Assembly (NCBI GenBank): GCA_904420205.1
Contig: CAJFUN010000033.1
Location: 32,326 to 96,325 of the forward strand
Reading direction: 5' to 3'
Length of the DNA stretch: 64,000 nt
From: Candidatus Parachristensenella avicola
Lineage (GTDB): Bacteria; Bacillota; Clostridia; Christensenellales; UMGS416
Below the pieces are notes generated by a model. It ran no database searches and was not told where the DNA came from. It worked only from the letters and a program-made list of their open reading frames with translations. A program made the position numbers and the translations under genes. This document shows, one piece after another, positions 34,480 to 41,661 of the stretch (position 1 is the stretch's first letter; the number at the start of each line of letters is the position of its first letter).

Positions 34480-35166
34480 CTATTCCGCTTCAGGCAGCGC
34501 GTCGCTGACAACGCTCAACAGTCCGCCGTAAAGCCCGTCGATCAATGCATAGGAATTTCGCAGCCGGTATCCGTCATCCAGCGCCTCGATCTCCGCCTGC
34601 GCCGACACGGTGCGCTGCTCATAGCTTCCAGACGCGAGGATTGCCTCCAGCTCGCTGAAAAGTTCCCCCTGATTAGCGCTCTCATTCAAATTCACGATGA
34701 TTTTCGCCATATCCGGTCCTGTTATCTCAAAGGTCACGGCTTGGCCTTCCTCTACGTTTGGGGGAAGTTTATAGGAAACCGACGTATACTTCATTAGGAT
34801 CGGGAACACGCTCTCCGTCGTTTCCGGCTCCGCAGGCGGTTCAATCAGCTCGCTATATTGTTCCTCCATGATCGCTTTCAACTCTTCGGCGCTCAGTGCA
34901 CCGTCTTCTTCCTCGCCGGCCGGGACGGATTCATCCTGATCCGACACGCCGAAGATCATACCCTCCGAGAGCGCGCTTTTATCGCCGTTTCGCCATTCAT
35001 CCGTCCACTGCTCGAGCGCAGCCGATAAGTCCGCCGCCATACTTCCCTTTCCGATGACGCCAAAGTGATAGAGGCCCAGCACTACGGCCGCCGCTATCAC
35101 AACAGCAGCTGCAAGAATAACGATTATGCGGGTGGATTTCTTTCGATTTTTTGTTTTCTTCTTCAT
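34480..35166 (-). CDS. Single-pass membrane-anchored protein of unknown function
   Basis: 228 aa. A highly basic N-terminus (KKKTKNRKKSTR) is followed by one transmembrane helix at about 13-36 (IIVILAAAVVIAAAVVLGLYHF) and an acidic external domain with EEEDGALSAEELKAIMEEQYSEL and a predicted alpha/beta portion. No known domain recognised. The gene is first in an operon with the 945-aa secreted protein (11-nt gap) and is read from a strong promoter. The ribosome site (AGGTGAG about 13 nt off) is imperfect. The pair may form an envelope complex; that is inference from context. Confidence 0.65.
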   Translation of the reverse strand: MKKKTKNRKKSTRIIVILAAAVVIAAAVVLGLYHFGVIGKGSMAADLSAALEQWTDEWRNGDKSALSEGMIFGVSDQDESVPAGEEEDGALSAEELKAIMEEQYSELIEPPAEPETTESVFPILMKYTSVSYKLPPNVEEGQAVTFEITGPDMAKIIVNLNESANQGELFSELEAILASGSYEQRTVSAQAEIEALDDGYRLRNSYALIDGLYGGLLSVVSDALPEAE

Positions 35167-35258
35167 CGTATCTTCTTCTCACCTTTTCCTTTTCCGATAC
35201 CACGCCATCCATAAAGCCGGCCCCCGGGCAAGGGGAGCGGCATACAAAATTTGGGTTC

Positions 35259-35287
35259 ATTATAGCAGTTTTTCGGGTAAATCACAA
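35259..35287 (-). promoter_or_regulatory. Promoter of the membrane/secreted protein operon
   Basis: Minus strand: -35 TTGTGA (35282-35287), 17 bp, -10 TATAAT (35259-35264). Start codon about 90 nt below. Confidence 0.7.
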
Positions 35288-35321
35288 ACGATATCCCAAC
35301 CGGAAGCAGGTAGGATATCGT
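35288..35321. promoter_or_regulatory. Inverted repeat directly upstream of the -35 box
   Basis: ACGATATCC (35288-35296) and GGATATCGT (35313-35321), perfect 9-bp arms 16 bp apart (25 bp centre to centre), abutting the -35 of the operon promoter. The position suits an activator or repressor dimer or two half sites. Confidence 0.5.
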
Positions 35322-36288
35322 AATTCTGCCCCTTTTGCCTGTGCCGTTGATAGGTGGATGTAGCATCAGGAAAATCGTTTGTTATGCGGGGTAAAGAAAT
35401 CAAAATCAATCGCCGCGCCCGTTCTGCTTCATCGGTATCTCGATCCTTATCGCCCGTCCAAATCAACGGTTGAGATTACGTACGGCCGAAAAATCGGATG
35501 CGCTAGCCCGACTGATCCGTGAGCGGCTAAGGTAGAGGGTTAATCATCATTGCCTTGCGCAACGAAAGCAGCAAAGAAAGGGATCGATTGAAATTTTCCA
35601 CGCTAATCCTCGGCGCTCCGGAGAAGGGTGGTTTTGCGGATAGTACGTTTGATGGATCGCCGCGCCGCCGCAAGCCTAAATACTGCCGTTTCAGCCCCTA
35701 ATCTTTCAGACCGGTAATCCACATTTATGGCGATGTCAAAATTATCGTAACACGCCGCAGGTTGAAAATGATGCTAAGCTGGTTTCGGCCTGTCTCAATA
35801 GCGGGGGATGGCCTTATACCGCTTCAGAGGCCCAGCATTTTGCCGGGTGGATGTATATCGGATTCTCCAAGCCCGAGAAGTGCAGTGTTCCGCTACTTTA
35901 TACTAAAACGCAGCAAACTCCACGCGCCATTTTTTGCCGCATCCTCATGGATCCGCACTGAACAGCTCCTGCCGCTGGCATGAGCCATATGGCGATAGCC
36001 TGATTCGATTTGCTTACAGCGGTTTGATCTGTTTGCCAGAGACAAAATTCGGCCGTTTCTATTGGGGCTGCATTTACACTTGCTCTAGCGTTGCTAAAGC
36101 GGGAACGCAGTATGGCTGCGCGAACCTTCTCTGCAGGCGGGGCGGATGACGCTGCGCGGCAGATGCCTTTGGCAATCGCAGCTTGTAAAATTGCAATTGC
36201 CCCTGTATTCAAGGACCCAAAGGGCGCGGTTTGTTTTCGTATGATTCATGATTGGCGGCTGTTATCCCAGCACGGTTGCCGCAGAAAT
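35322..36288. other. Gene-free ~970-nt stretch
   Basis: I find no gene with a ribosome site and recognisable product. Short open frames exist on both strands (for example 35762-35983 plus and 35898-36212 minus), but they have shadow-like composition and no family resemblance. It probably is decayed accessory DNA. Confidence 0.45.
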
Positions 36289-36319
36289 AAAGAAAAGCGG
36301 GACTGTTGCTCAGTCCCGC
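36289..36319 (-). terminator. Terminator of the NAD(P)-binding protein gene
   Basis: GCGGGACTG / CAGTCCCGC stem with 5-nt loop, TTTTCTTT tail on the minus strand, 11 nt past the stop. Confidence 0.8.
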
Positions 36320-36329
36320 TTCCACATCC

Positions 36330-36959
36330 TTAGTCGGCAACAACGCTAATGCGCTTTTGAATATTGCAGCCCTTTACCGTTTCGTCCACCATGGCAATCG
36401 CATAATCGGCATAGCTGATTACGCTCTCGCCTTTGGAATTGAGCGTTAATTCTTCCCCACCGAGGATATACTTGCCGGTGCGCTCGCCGTCGGCGCGGAA
36501 ATCACCGGCAGGGCTGATGTAGGTCCATTTGACGTCGGCCCTTTTTCTGAGCTCTGAAAGCGCCTTTGCCATGGCTGCGGCAAGCGGTTTGAAGATATCG
36601 GGGAAATCCGGCCCGTCTGCAACACAGACGGTATGCTCCGGATTCACATACAGGCTGCCCGCCCCGCCGACAACCAGCAGGCGTATGTTCGTGCCGGATA
36701 GAATGTCGCACAGATGCTTCAGCGAAGTGCTATGCTGAGGGAGCGTGTCTTCCGTCCATGCGCCGAAAGCATCAATCACCGCATCAAAAGGTTTCAAGTC
36801 GGCTGCGGTTAGATCAAACAAATCCTTCTTCAGCACTTTCTGTGCAGCCGTCTGATTCTCTTCACGCACCACCGCAGTCACATCCAAGCCCCGATCGACC
36901 GCTTCTTTCACGATGAGTTTTCCAGCTTTTCCGTTTGCGCATACAACTGCAAGTTTCAT
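36330..36959 (-). CDS. NAD(P)-binding (NmrA/YwnB-like) oxidoreductase
   Basis: 209 aa from ATG 36959, with GGGAAG 8 nt upstream; the longer open frame runs through the intergenic promoter region. KLAVVCANGKAGKLIVKEA is a Rossmann G-x-x-G-x-x-G-like dinucleotide loop, followed by VTAVVREENQ, DAVIDAFGAW, LLVVGGAGSLYV and WTYISPAGDFRADG, the standard order of atypical short-chain reductases. Such proteins are flavin or quinone reductases or redox sensors. It is divergent from an HxlR regulator gene, an arrangement typical of quinone/aldehyde stress genes controlled by that regulator. Confidence 0.85.
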   Translation of the reverse strand: MKLAVVCANGKAGKLIVKEAVDRGLDVTAVVREENQTAAQKVLKKDLFDLTAADLKPFDAVIDAFGAWTEDTLPQHSTSLKHLCDILSGTNIRLLVVGGAGSLYVNPEHTVCVADGPDFPDIFKPLAAAMAKALSELRKRADVKWTYISPAGDFRADGERTGKYILGGEELTLNSKGESVISYADYAIAMVDETVKGCNIQKRISVVAD

Positions 36960-36992
36960 GGTTTTATCTTCCCGATCTGTTTTCACAAAGGC

Positions 36993-37021
36993 TTGCGTTT
37001 CCCTTGCGTCGGTTCTATAAT
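36993..37021 (+). promoter_or_regulatory. Promoter of the HxlR gene
   Basis: -35 TTGCGT (36993-36998), 17 bp, -10 TATAAT (37016-37021), 87 nt before the start codon. Confidence 0.55.
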
Positions 37022-37107
37022 AGCTCCATACATCCGGGAAAAAAAGTACGCACAATATTGTGGTGTAGTTACCAAAAAGATACGATTGGAGAAAAGGACG
37101 CATTGAA

Positions 37108-37473
37108 ATGGAAAAAAATGCTTTAACACCGGCCAAAGAACTGCCGGCCTGTCCGGTGGAAACGACGCTGACGCTTATCAGCGACAAATGGAAAGTGCTG
37201 ATCCTCCGGGATCTTATGCCGGGGACGAAACGCTTCGGCGAGCTAAAAAAGTCCATCGGCCACGTAACGCAGAAGGTTCTGACATCGCAGCTCCGGCAAA
37301 TGGAGCAAAGCGGTTTGGTAAACCGCAAGGTCTATCCGGAAGTGCCGCCGCGGGTGGAATATACTCTGACGGATTTGGGCTATAGCCTAAAGCCGATTCT
37401 TGATTCCATGCAAAATTGGGGGGAGCAATATAAGGCTTCTCTTAGCCAATCGGGTGCAAGGAATCCCGATTGA
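37108..37473 (+). CDS. HxlR family winged-helix transcriptional regulator
   Basis: 121 aa. CPVETTLTLISDKWKVLILRDL is the HxlR opening with the conserved cysteine and W-K; next come the recognition helix region RFGELKKSIGHVTQKVLTSQL and the wing RKVYPEVPPRVEYTLTDLG. The N-terminal cysteine before V-E is the redox- or electrophile-sensing residue in YodB/HypR-type members. The gene is divergent from the NAD(P)-binding protein gene, its likely target, and probably autoregulates through the 148-bp intergenic region. Confidence 0.92.
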   Translation: MEKNALTPAKELPACPVETTLTLISDKWKVLILRDLMPGTKRFGELKKSIGHVTQKVLTSQLRQMEQSGLVNRKVYPEVPPRVEYTLTDLGYSLKPILDSMQNWGEQYKASLSQSGARNPD

Positions 37474-37681
37474 ACGGCAGCGCTGATGCAAGAAGCTGCG
37501 GCATGGCTTGCTTTATGCGGCGCACAGCAGGCCTTTGGCCAAGGCAAACGTAAAATATATACAATAGGATGCTGGGCCGAATGCTGATGCCGGAAGGCGG
37601 TTGGACCTTCATAAACAGGGGCGGCACATAAAACTCATCGAAACATAATAGATTAATATAAAATTGAGCGGTGGATGAGCG

Positions 37682-38446
37682 ATGATAGGCAAAAACGAAA
37701 TCCCAATATTGGAGTTTGATACAGATGAAGCAGCCGTTATTATGCCGACGCACGAGCATCTGAACCTGAAGCTGCCTTCAAAGGCTGTATTCGCCTTTTT
37801 AGGAGAGCATATTGATGAATATGCCAAAACACATCATGCAATACAGGTCGGTCAGTTCCTGTCAGCAACGAAAGACTATCCGATCTACATTGTCGAGCAC
37901 AAGGGGGAAGATGTGTGCCTTTGTCAAGCACCTGTCGGATCTGCGCCTGCAGTTCAGCTGATGGATTGGCTGATTGGATACGGCGTTCGGGAAATCATTA
38001 CCGGCGGATGCTGTGGCGCTCTCGCGGATTTTGAAGAAAATGTCTTTCTCGTTCCCTATAAAGCGCTGCGCGATGAAGGAACATCCTATCATTATATGAA
38101 ACCGTCGCGCTTTGTGGAGATCAATCCGATCGCCTTGAAAGCAATCGAAAAAACGATTGTAGAACACGGCCTTGCATATCATGAAGTAATAACTTGGACA
38201 ACAGATGGTTTTTACCGTGAAACGAAGGGAAAGGTTGCGTATAGAAGGCAGGAAGGCTGCGAAGTGGTAGAAATGGAATGCGCAGCCCTTGCTGCGTGCG
38301 CGTCTTTTCGCAATGCGGTAGGGGGCTGTATCTTGTTTACCGCCGATACGTTGGCTGACGTAGAGCATTACGATGAACGCAACTGGGGGGACGACTCATT
38401 TGCGTACGCGCTTGAGTTATGCTTAGATGCGGTTATCAGAATATAA
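37682..38446 (+). CDS. Nucleoside phosphorylase (PNP/UDP family)
   Basis: 254 aa, ATG 37682 with GGTGG 8 nt upstream. IPILEFDTDEAAVIMP..., APVGSAPAVQLMDWLIGYGVREIITGGCCGAL carries the phosphate/ribose contacts, and GCEVVEMECAALAACASFR is the signature V-E-M-E that binds the ribose hydroxyls. The FTADTLADVEHYDER segment holds the base-contacting Asp. It splits purine or pyrimidine nucleosides with phosphate in salvage. Residue choice does not settle the base. It has no close partner gene and lies in the accessory stretch; no terminator is seen until 38946. Confidence 0.88.
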   Translation: MIGKNEIPILEFDTDEAAVIMPTHEHLNLKLPSKAVFAFLGEHIDEYAKTHHAIQVGQFLSATKDYPIYIVEHKGEDVCLCQAPVGSAPAVQLMDWLIGYGVREIITGGCCGALADFEENVFLVPYKALRDEGTSYHYMKPSRFVEINPIALKAIEKTIVEHGLAYHEVITWTTDGFYRETKGKVAYRRQEGCEVVEMECAALAACASFRNAVGGCILFTADTLADVEHYDERNWGDDSFAYALELCLDAVIRI

Positions 38447-38945
38447 GAAAGACTGATTTGCCGAAGGATTAGCTATCGAACAGGGGGCCATAACGTTGGG
38501 TTGAAGTAAAGAAGACGTACAAAGCCGGACCCTCCCCGCTGCTTATTATTTCAGGACGGGTAAAACGGGTGGAAGTTTTCCAAACGCCAAAGGCGACCAT
38601 ATCCCCAGACCCTGTATAGAAGATAAGGAGCAAATGGGGATACACAAGGCATGGAGATTGGGGTTATGCCCCACAGTTTGTGCAATATCATCTTATCTGT
38701 CCACAAGGATATCCTAAGTCATGCTTGGGTTCGGGTGCAGGACACAGCGGAAATTTTGATGCCCGGATGTCCACGGGTGGGAGATGGAAGGTGATTTGAA
38801 CATCGTTGCGGAAGAAAAGACCACCGCGTATCCAGAATATTAGGGTATGATGGTTCTACCGATCCCCGAAAAGATATAAATACATGCGACGGTATACGTC
38901 TATAATTTCAAAAGCGCGGTCATAAGTGCGGTCAGCAAATAGAAA
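38447..38945. other. Gene-free stretch before ssrA, possible recombinase relic
   Basis: About 500 nt with no intact gene. Just before the plus-strand terminator at 38946 a frame ends NFKSAVISAVSK with TAG at 38940-38942, reminiscent of the 3' ends of phage-type recombinases found beside tRNA/tmRNA genes, but it is closed by stops within 15 codons upstream. Nothing else is recognisable. Confidence 0.3.
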
Positions 38946-38980
38946 ACACCGGATTTTTGCTTGGAATCCGGTGTTTTTGT
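38946..38980 (+). terminator. Terminator in plus direction
   Basis: ACACCGGATT / AATCCGGTGT with 9-nt loop, then TTTTTGT. The nearest upstream intact plus-strand gene ends 500 nt away, which suggests a lost gene. Confidence 0.7.
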
Positions 38981-39050
38981 GTGGGAAGCGTTGACAAAAA
39001 AAGTGATCGGCGACGTTTGGCGCAAACTGGGTATAGACTGGGTAAAGGCA

Positions 39051-39079
39051 AAAGAAAAAGCCCTAAAAATAGGGCTTTT
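39051..39079 (-). terminator. ssrA terminator
   Basis: Minus strand AAAAGCCCTA / TAGGGCTTTT hairpin with a T-rich tail, directly after the tmRNA CCA end. Confidence 0.8.
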
Positions 39080-39082
39080 CCA

Positions 39083-39430
39083 TGGTGGAGGCGAGGGGAG
39101 TCGAACCCCTGTCCGAAAGCACGTCCACCGCGTTTTCTCCGAGCGCAGTCGTTCCTTTACATTCCCGCCGCTAAGCTATGAACGACAATATCCCAGCTTT
39201 GGTAGCTTCATAAAATCCGGCCCGCCGCAAAGCTTAAGCGGGTTCGTTCCTCTCATATTTGACGCCGCTGACCCCCTATGAGAGCTCGGGGCAGCGACGG
39301 GCTGCATTAAGCAGCCAGGGCAACAGTATTGTTGTCGTTTGTTTTGAAAGTTTGCCGATTTTTACGTGGCTCGGCGCCACGGCTCGCTTACACGGATTCA
39401 GTACCCCCGTCGAAATCCATTTACGCCCCC
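39083..39430 (-). ncRNA. ssrA: tmRNA
   Basis: 348 nt on the minus strand. The 5' end GGGGGCGTAAATGGATTTCG pairs with the 3' end CGCCTCC, followed by A and CCA (39083-39085 complement). The T arm GGGGTTCGACTCCCC and the pseudoknot-rich centre are recognisable. The tag frame ends ...KTNDNNTVALAA then TAA, the usual hydrophobic degron. The resume codon is unclear: no GCN codon lies in this frame at the expected place (upstream codons are CGG CAA ACT TTC). It rescues stalled ribosomes with SmpB, whose gene ends 8 nt upstream, so both are probably in one transcript. Confidence 0.95.
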
Positions 39431-39438
39431 ATGATCGT

Positions 39439-39915
39439 TTAGGACTCGCCGCGGTAGCGTTGGTTGCGAGAGAAAGCCTTTTCCATCTCCCGCTGCGCGG
39501 TGCGCTTGGCTGCAGCATCGCGCTTGTCATAGAGCTTTTTACCCCGGGCCAGCGCCAGCTCCAGCTTCACGCGCCCCTTTTTCAAATACAGGCTCAGGGG
39601 GATCAGCGTATAGCCCTGCCGCTGCGTCATACCGATCAGCCGCTGGATCTCCTGCTTGTGCAAGAGCAGCTTCCGATCGCGAAGGGGATCGACATTAAAG
39701 ATATTCCCCTGTGCGTAGGGAGAAATATGCATTCCCTGGATAAAAACCTCGCCGCCGCGGATGGCACAGTAACTCTCTTTCAGGTTGGCCTTACCCATGC
39801 GGATGGATTTGACCTCGGTGCCCTTGAGCTCAAGGCCGGCTTCATAAGTCTCGTCGATGAAATATTCATGGCGGGCAGCGCGATTGGTCACCAGCGTTTT
39901 GCCTTCCTTGGGCAT
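39439..39915 (-). CDS. smpB: SsrA-binding protein
   Basis: 158 aa, starting at 39915 with AGGAGG upstream. Conserved blocks: [28 protein letters not shown] (start of the OB fold), [35 protein letters not shown] and the C-terminal tail [14 protein letters not shown] that enters the ribosomal decoding path. It binds the tRNA-like part of tmRNA and is required for trans-translation. It lies directly upstream of ssrA. Confidence 0.97.
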   Translation of the reverse strand: MPKEGKTLVTNRAARHEYFIDETYEAGLELKGTEVKSIRMGKANLKESYCAIRGGEVFIQGMHISPYAQGNIFNVDPLRDRKLLLHKQEIQRLIGMTQRQGYTLIPLSLYLKKGRVKLELALARGKKLYDKRDAAAKRTAQREMEKAFSRNQRYRGES

Positions 39916-39987
39916 TGGAGCACCTCCTTTCTGAAAGCTTGGGGTAAAAACGCCCCGTCCTAAAACGGACAGGGCTATCCATATCTC

Positions 39988-40015
39988 ATTATAGCATAAA
40001 GCGGGGCGCTGTCAA
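39988..40015 (-). promoter_or_regulatory. smpB-ssrA promoter
   Basis: Minus strand: -35 TTGACA (40010-40015), 16 bp, -10 TATAAT (39988-39993). A short hairpin CCTGTCC/GGACGGG follows in the leader (about 39952-39975). Confidence 0.75.
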
Positions 40016-40033
40016 GGAGGAAATCTTGACAGC
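40008..40033. promoter_or_regulatory. Inverted repeat over the smpB -35 box
   Basis: GCTGTCAAG-gaggaaat-CTTGACAGC, perfect 9-bp arms with an 8-bp spacer; the proximal arm contains the -35 hexamer, so a protein bound here would control smpB-ssrA. Confidence 0.5.
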
Positions 40034-40096
40034 GCATCTGCAAGCTGTCATTGCTAGAGGGCGGAAGATTTACGATAGAAAAGAGAAAAAGAATTC

Positions 40097-40125
40097 TTGA
40101 CGCCAGGAAGCGTATATGGTAAGAT
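40097..40125 (+). promoter_or_regulatory. Promoter of the DUF2325-DUF3793-flavodoxin operon
   Basis: -35 TTGACG (40097-40102), 17 bp, -10 TAAGAT (40120-40125). The expected start site (~40132) falls at the edge of the first palindrome. Confidence 0.65.
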
Positions 40126-40132
40126 GGATGCG

Positions 40133-40150
40133 AGTTAGTTAATGCTAACT
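40133..40150. promoter_or_regulatory. DtxR-type operator candidate 1
   Basis: AGTTAG-ttaatg-CTAACT, 6-bp arms with a 6-bp spacer, at about +1 to +18. The half site GTTAG/CTAAC is that of DtxR/IdeR boxes, although there the halves are closer. Confidence 0.6.
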
Positions 40151-40187
40151 TACCAATGCGCCTAACGGCGTCACTTTTTACACATAA

Positions 40188-40205
40188 GGTTAGTTGCATC
40201 TAACC
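40188..40205. promoter_or_regulatory. DtxR-type operator candidate 2
   Basis: GGTTAG-ttgcat-CTAACC, the same arm and spacer lengths as operator 1, ending right at the AAAGGAGG ribosome site of the first gene; centre-to-centre distance is 55 bp. Confidence 0.6.
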
Positions 40206-40218
40206 AAAGGAGGTTCAA

Positions 40219-40503
40219 ATGAGCATTGTCATCGTAGGAGGCAACGACCGGATGATCCGCTTCTATAAGGATACCTGCGAAGATTTCGGATGTCGGGCCA
40301 AAGTGTTTACGCAGATGCGGGATGGGCTGAAGAATAAGATTGGATCGCCGGATCTTATCATCTTATTTACAGGAACGGTATCGCACAAGATGGTGCAGTA
40401 TACCTTGGAAGAGGCCCGACGCTCCAACGCACAGGTGCGACGCAGCCACAGCAGCAGCCTGGCGGCCTTGCGCAATATTCTGTCAGAGCACTGCGGGGGA
40501 TAA
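40219..40503 (+). CDS. DUF2325 family protein
   Basis: 94 aa, ATG 40219 with AAAGGAGG 6 nt upstream. Begins SIVIVGGNDRMIRFYKDTCEDFGCRAKVFTQ, the DUF2325 pattern (Rossmann-like small protein, V-G-G-x-D). Two conserved cysteines (C20 and C25 region) could bind metal or respond to redox. DUF2325 proteins commonly travel with iron-uptake and flavodoxin genes in Clostridia. First gene of an operon with DUF3793 and flavodoxin, controlled by two palindromes likely bound by the DtxR-type protein encoded at 41662. Biochemical role unknown. Confidence 0.88.
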   Translation: MSIVIVGGNDRMIRFYKDTCEDFGCRAKVFTQMRDGLKNKIGSPDLIILFTGTVSHKMVQYTLEEARRSNAQVRRSHSSSLAALRNILSEHCGG

Positions 40504-40508
40504 GGTCA

Positions 40509-41063
40509 ATGGGTAACGTCTTCGAGGCCCGGCTGGTGGAGCATTGTGCGCCGACCCTGGCGGGCCTTAAGCTCGGCAGCCTCTTTTGCCTGCCAGCGGA
40601 CGGGGGAGCGGCAGCCGAATGGGTGCGCCAATGCGACGGCGCGCTAGCCTCAAAGGGGCTTCGGCTTCGCCTGATTCGCAGCTCTAACTGCGGACAGCTG
40701 ATCTATGTATATCGCGAGCGGCTGTTGCGCCGTGCATTGGAACAGCATGCCGTCGCGCGGTTCTTGTCAGGGTATGGCTATGCGCCGGAGGATATGGAAG
40801 CCTGCCTCCAGCGGCTGGCGCAGCGCCTCCAGTGCCAAGACTTCCCCCATGAGATCGGCATCTTTCTGGGATATCCGCTGCACGACGTGGAGGGATTTAT
40901 CCGCTATGGAGGCCAGAACTATTGCTGCAAAGGCTGCTGGAAGGTCTATGACCGCCGTCAGGAGGCGGAGAAAACCTTTGCCTCCTTTCATAAGTGCAGG
41001 CGGATTTATCGCGAGTGCCACCGGGCTGGTACGACGATCGATAGGTTAACCGTCGCGGCCTGA
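40509..41063 (+). CDS. DUF3793 family protein
   Basis: 184 aa, starting 5 nt after the DUF2325 stop. Pattern of DUF3793: an N-terminal LVEHCAPTLAGLKLGSLFCL, then RSSNCGQLIYVYRERLL, LSGYGY, FPHEIGIFLGYPLHDVEGFI and NYCCKGCWKVY. Several conserved cysteines (HCAP, FCL, NCG, CCKGC) suggest metal or cluster binding. DUF3793 occurs almost only in anaerobic Firmicutes and next to flavodoxin or Feo genes. The function is undescribed as far as I know. A role in iron-limited redox metabolism is inferred from the putative operators and neighbours. Confidence 0.88.
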   Translation: MGNVFEARLVEHCAPTLAGLKLGSLFCLPADGGAAAEWVRQCDGALASKGLRLRLIRSSNCGQLIYVYRERLLRRALEQHAVARFLSGYGYAPEDMEACLQRLAQRLQCQDFPHEIGIFLGYPLHDVEGFIRYGGQNYCCKGCWKVYDRRQEAEKTFASFHKCRRIYRECHRAGTTIDRLTVAA

Positions 41064-41115
41064 GGGACGATATGGATCATCCCCCCTTTTGCGGGGAAAG
41101 AAAAGGAGAAACAAA

Positions 41116-41541
41116 ATGAGCAAAGTATGCGTAGTCTATTGGAGCGGTACGGGCAATACGGAGGCGATGGCGAATCTGGTAGCCGAAGGCGCCAAAGCGG
41201 CCGGGGCTGAAACGGACATTTTTACAGCCGGTGAATTTTCGGCGGATCAGGCGAGCGCCTACGACGCGCTGGCTTTCGGCTGCCCCTCCATGGGCAGCGA
41301 GGAGCTGGAGGACACGGAGTTTGCGCCCATGTTCCAAGGGGTGTTAGGATCGCTGGCGGGGAAGAAGGTGGGGCTTTTTGGCTCCTATGGCTGGGGCGAC
41401 GGCGAGTGGATGCGCACCTGGCAGCAGGATGTCCGGGACGCGGGCATCGACCTGGTATCGGACGGCGTCATCGCTAACGAGGCGCCCGACGACGAGGCAG
41501 CCGAGGCTTGCAGGGGGCTGGGGGCCAGCCTAGCCGGCTAA
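41116..41541 (+). CDS. Flavodoxin
   Basis: 141 aa from ATG 41116, AAAGGAG 7 nt upstream. VCVVYWSGTGNTEAMA is the FMN phosphate loop (T/S-G-x-G-x-T), GCPSMGSEELED and GSYGWGDGEWM form the isoalloxazine loops. It is a short-chain flavodoxin that replaces ferredoxin as electron carrier when iron is scarce, consistent with its place in an operon with metal-repressor-like operators. A good terminator follows. Confidence 0.94.
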   Translation: MSKVCVVYWSGTGNTEAMANLVAEGAKAAGAETDIFTAGEFSADQASAYDALAFGCPSMGSEELEDTEFAPMFQGVLGSLAGKKVGLFGSYGWGDGEWMRTWQQDVRDAGIDLVSDGVIANEAPDDEAAEACRGLGASLAG

Positions 41542-41550
41542 AGATCCGCA

Positions 41551-41577
41551 AAGGGCCGCCACGGGCGGCCCTTTTTT
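41551..41577 (+). terminator. Terminator of the flavodoxin operon
   Basis: AAGGGCCGCC-ACG-GGCGGCCC followed by TTTTTT. Confidence 0.85.
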
Positions 41578-41593
41578 GCTTGGGTATGAAGGC

Positions 41594-41622
41594 TTGTAAA
41601 ATGGGAGAAACTTTGATAGGAT
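41594..41622 (+). promoter_or_regulatory. Promoter of the DtxR-family gene
   Basis: -35 TTGTAA (41594-41599), 17 bp, -10 TAGGAT (41617-41622). No copy of the GTTAG palindrome is seen here, so the regulator seems not to autoregulate through that site. Confidence 0.55.
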
Positions 41623-41661
41623 CGTATAGGAAGATACGAGAAGACGCAAAGGAGGTGCAAA

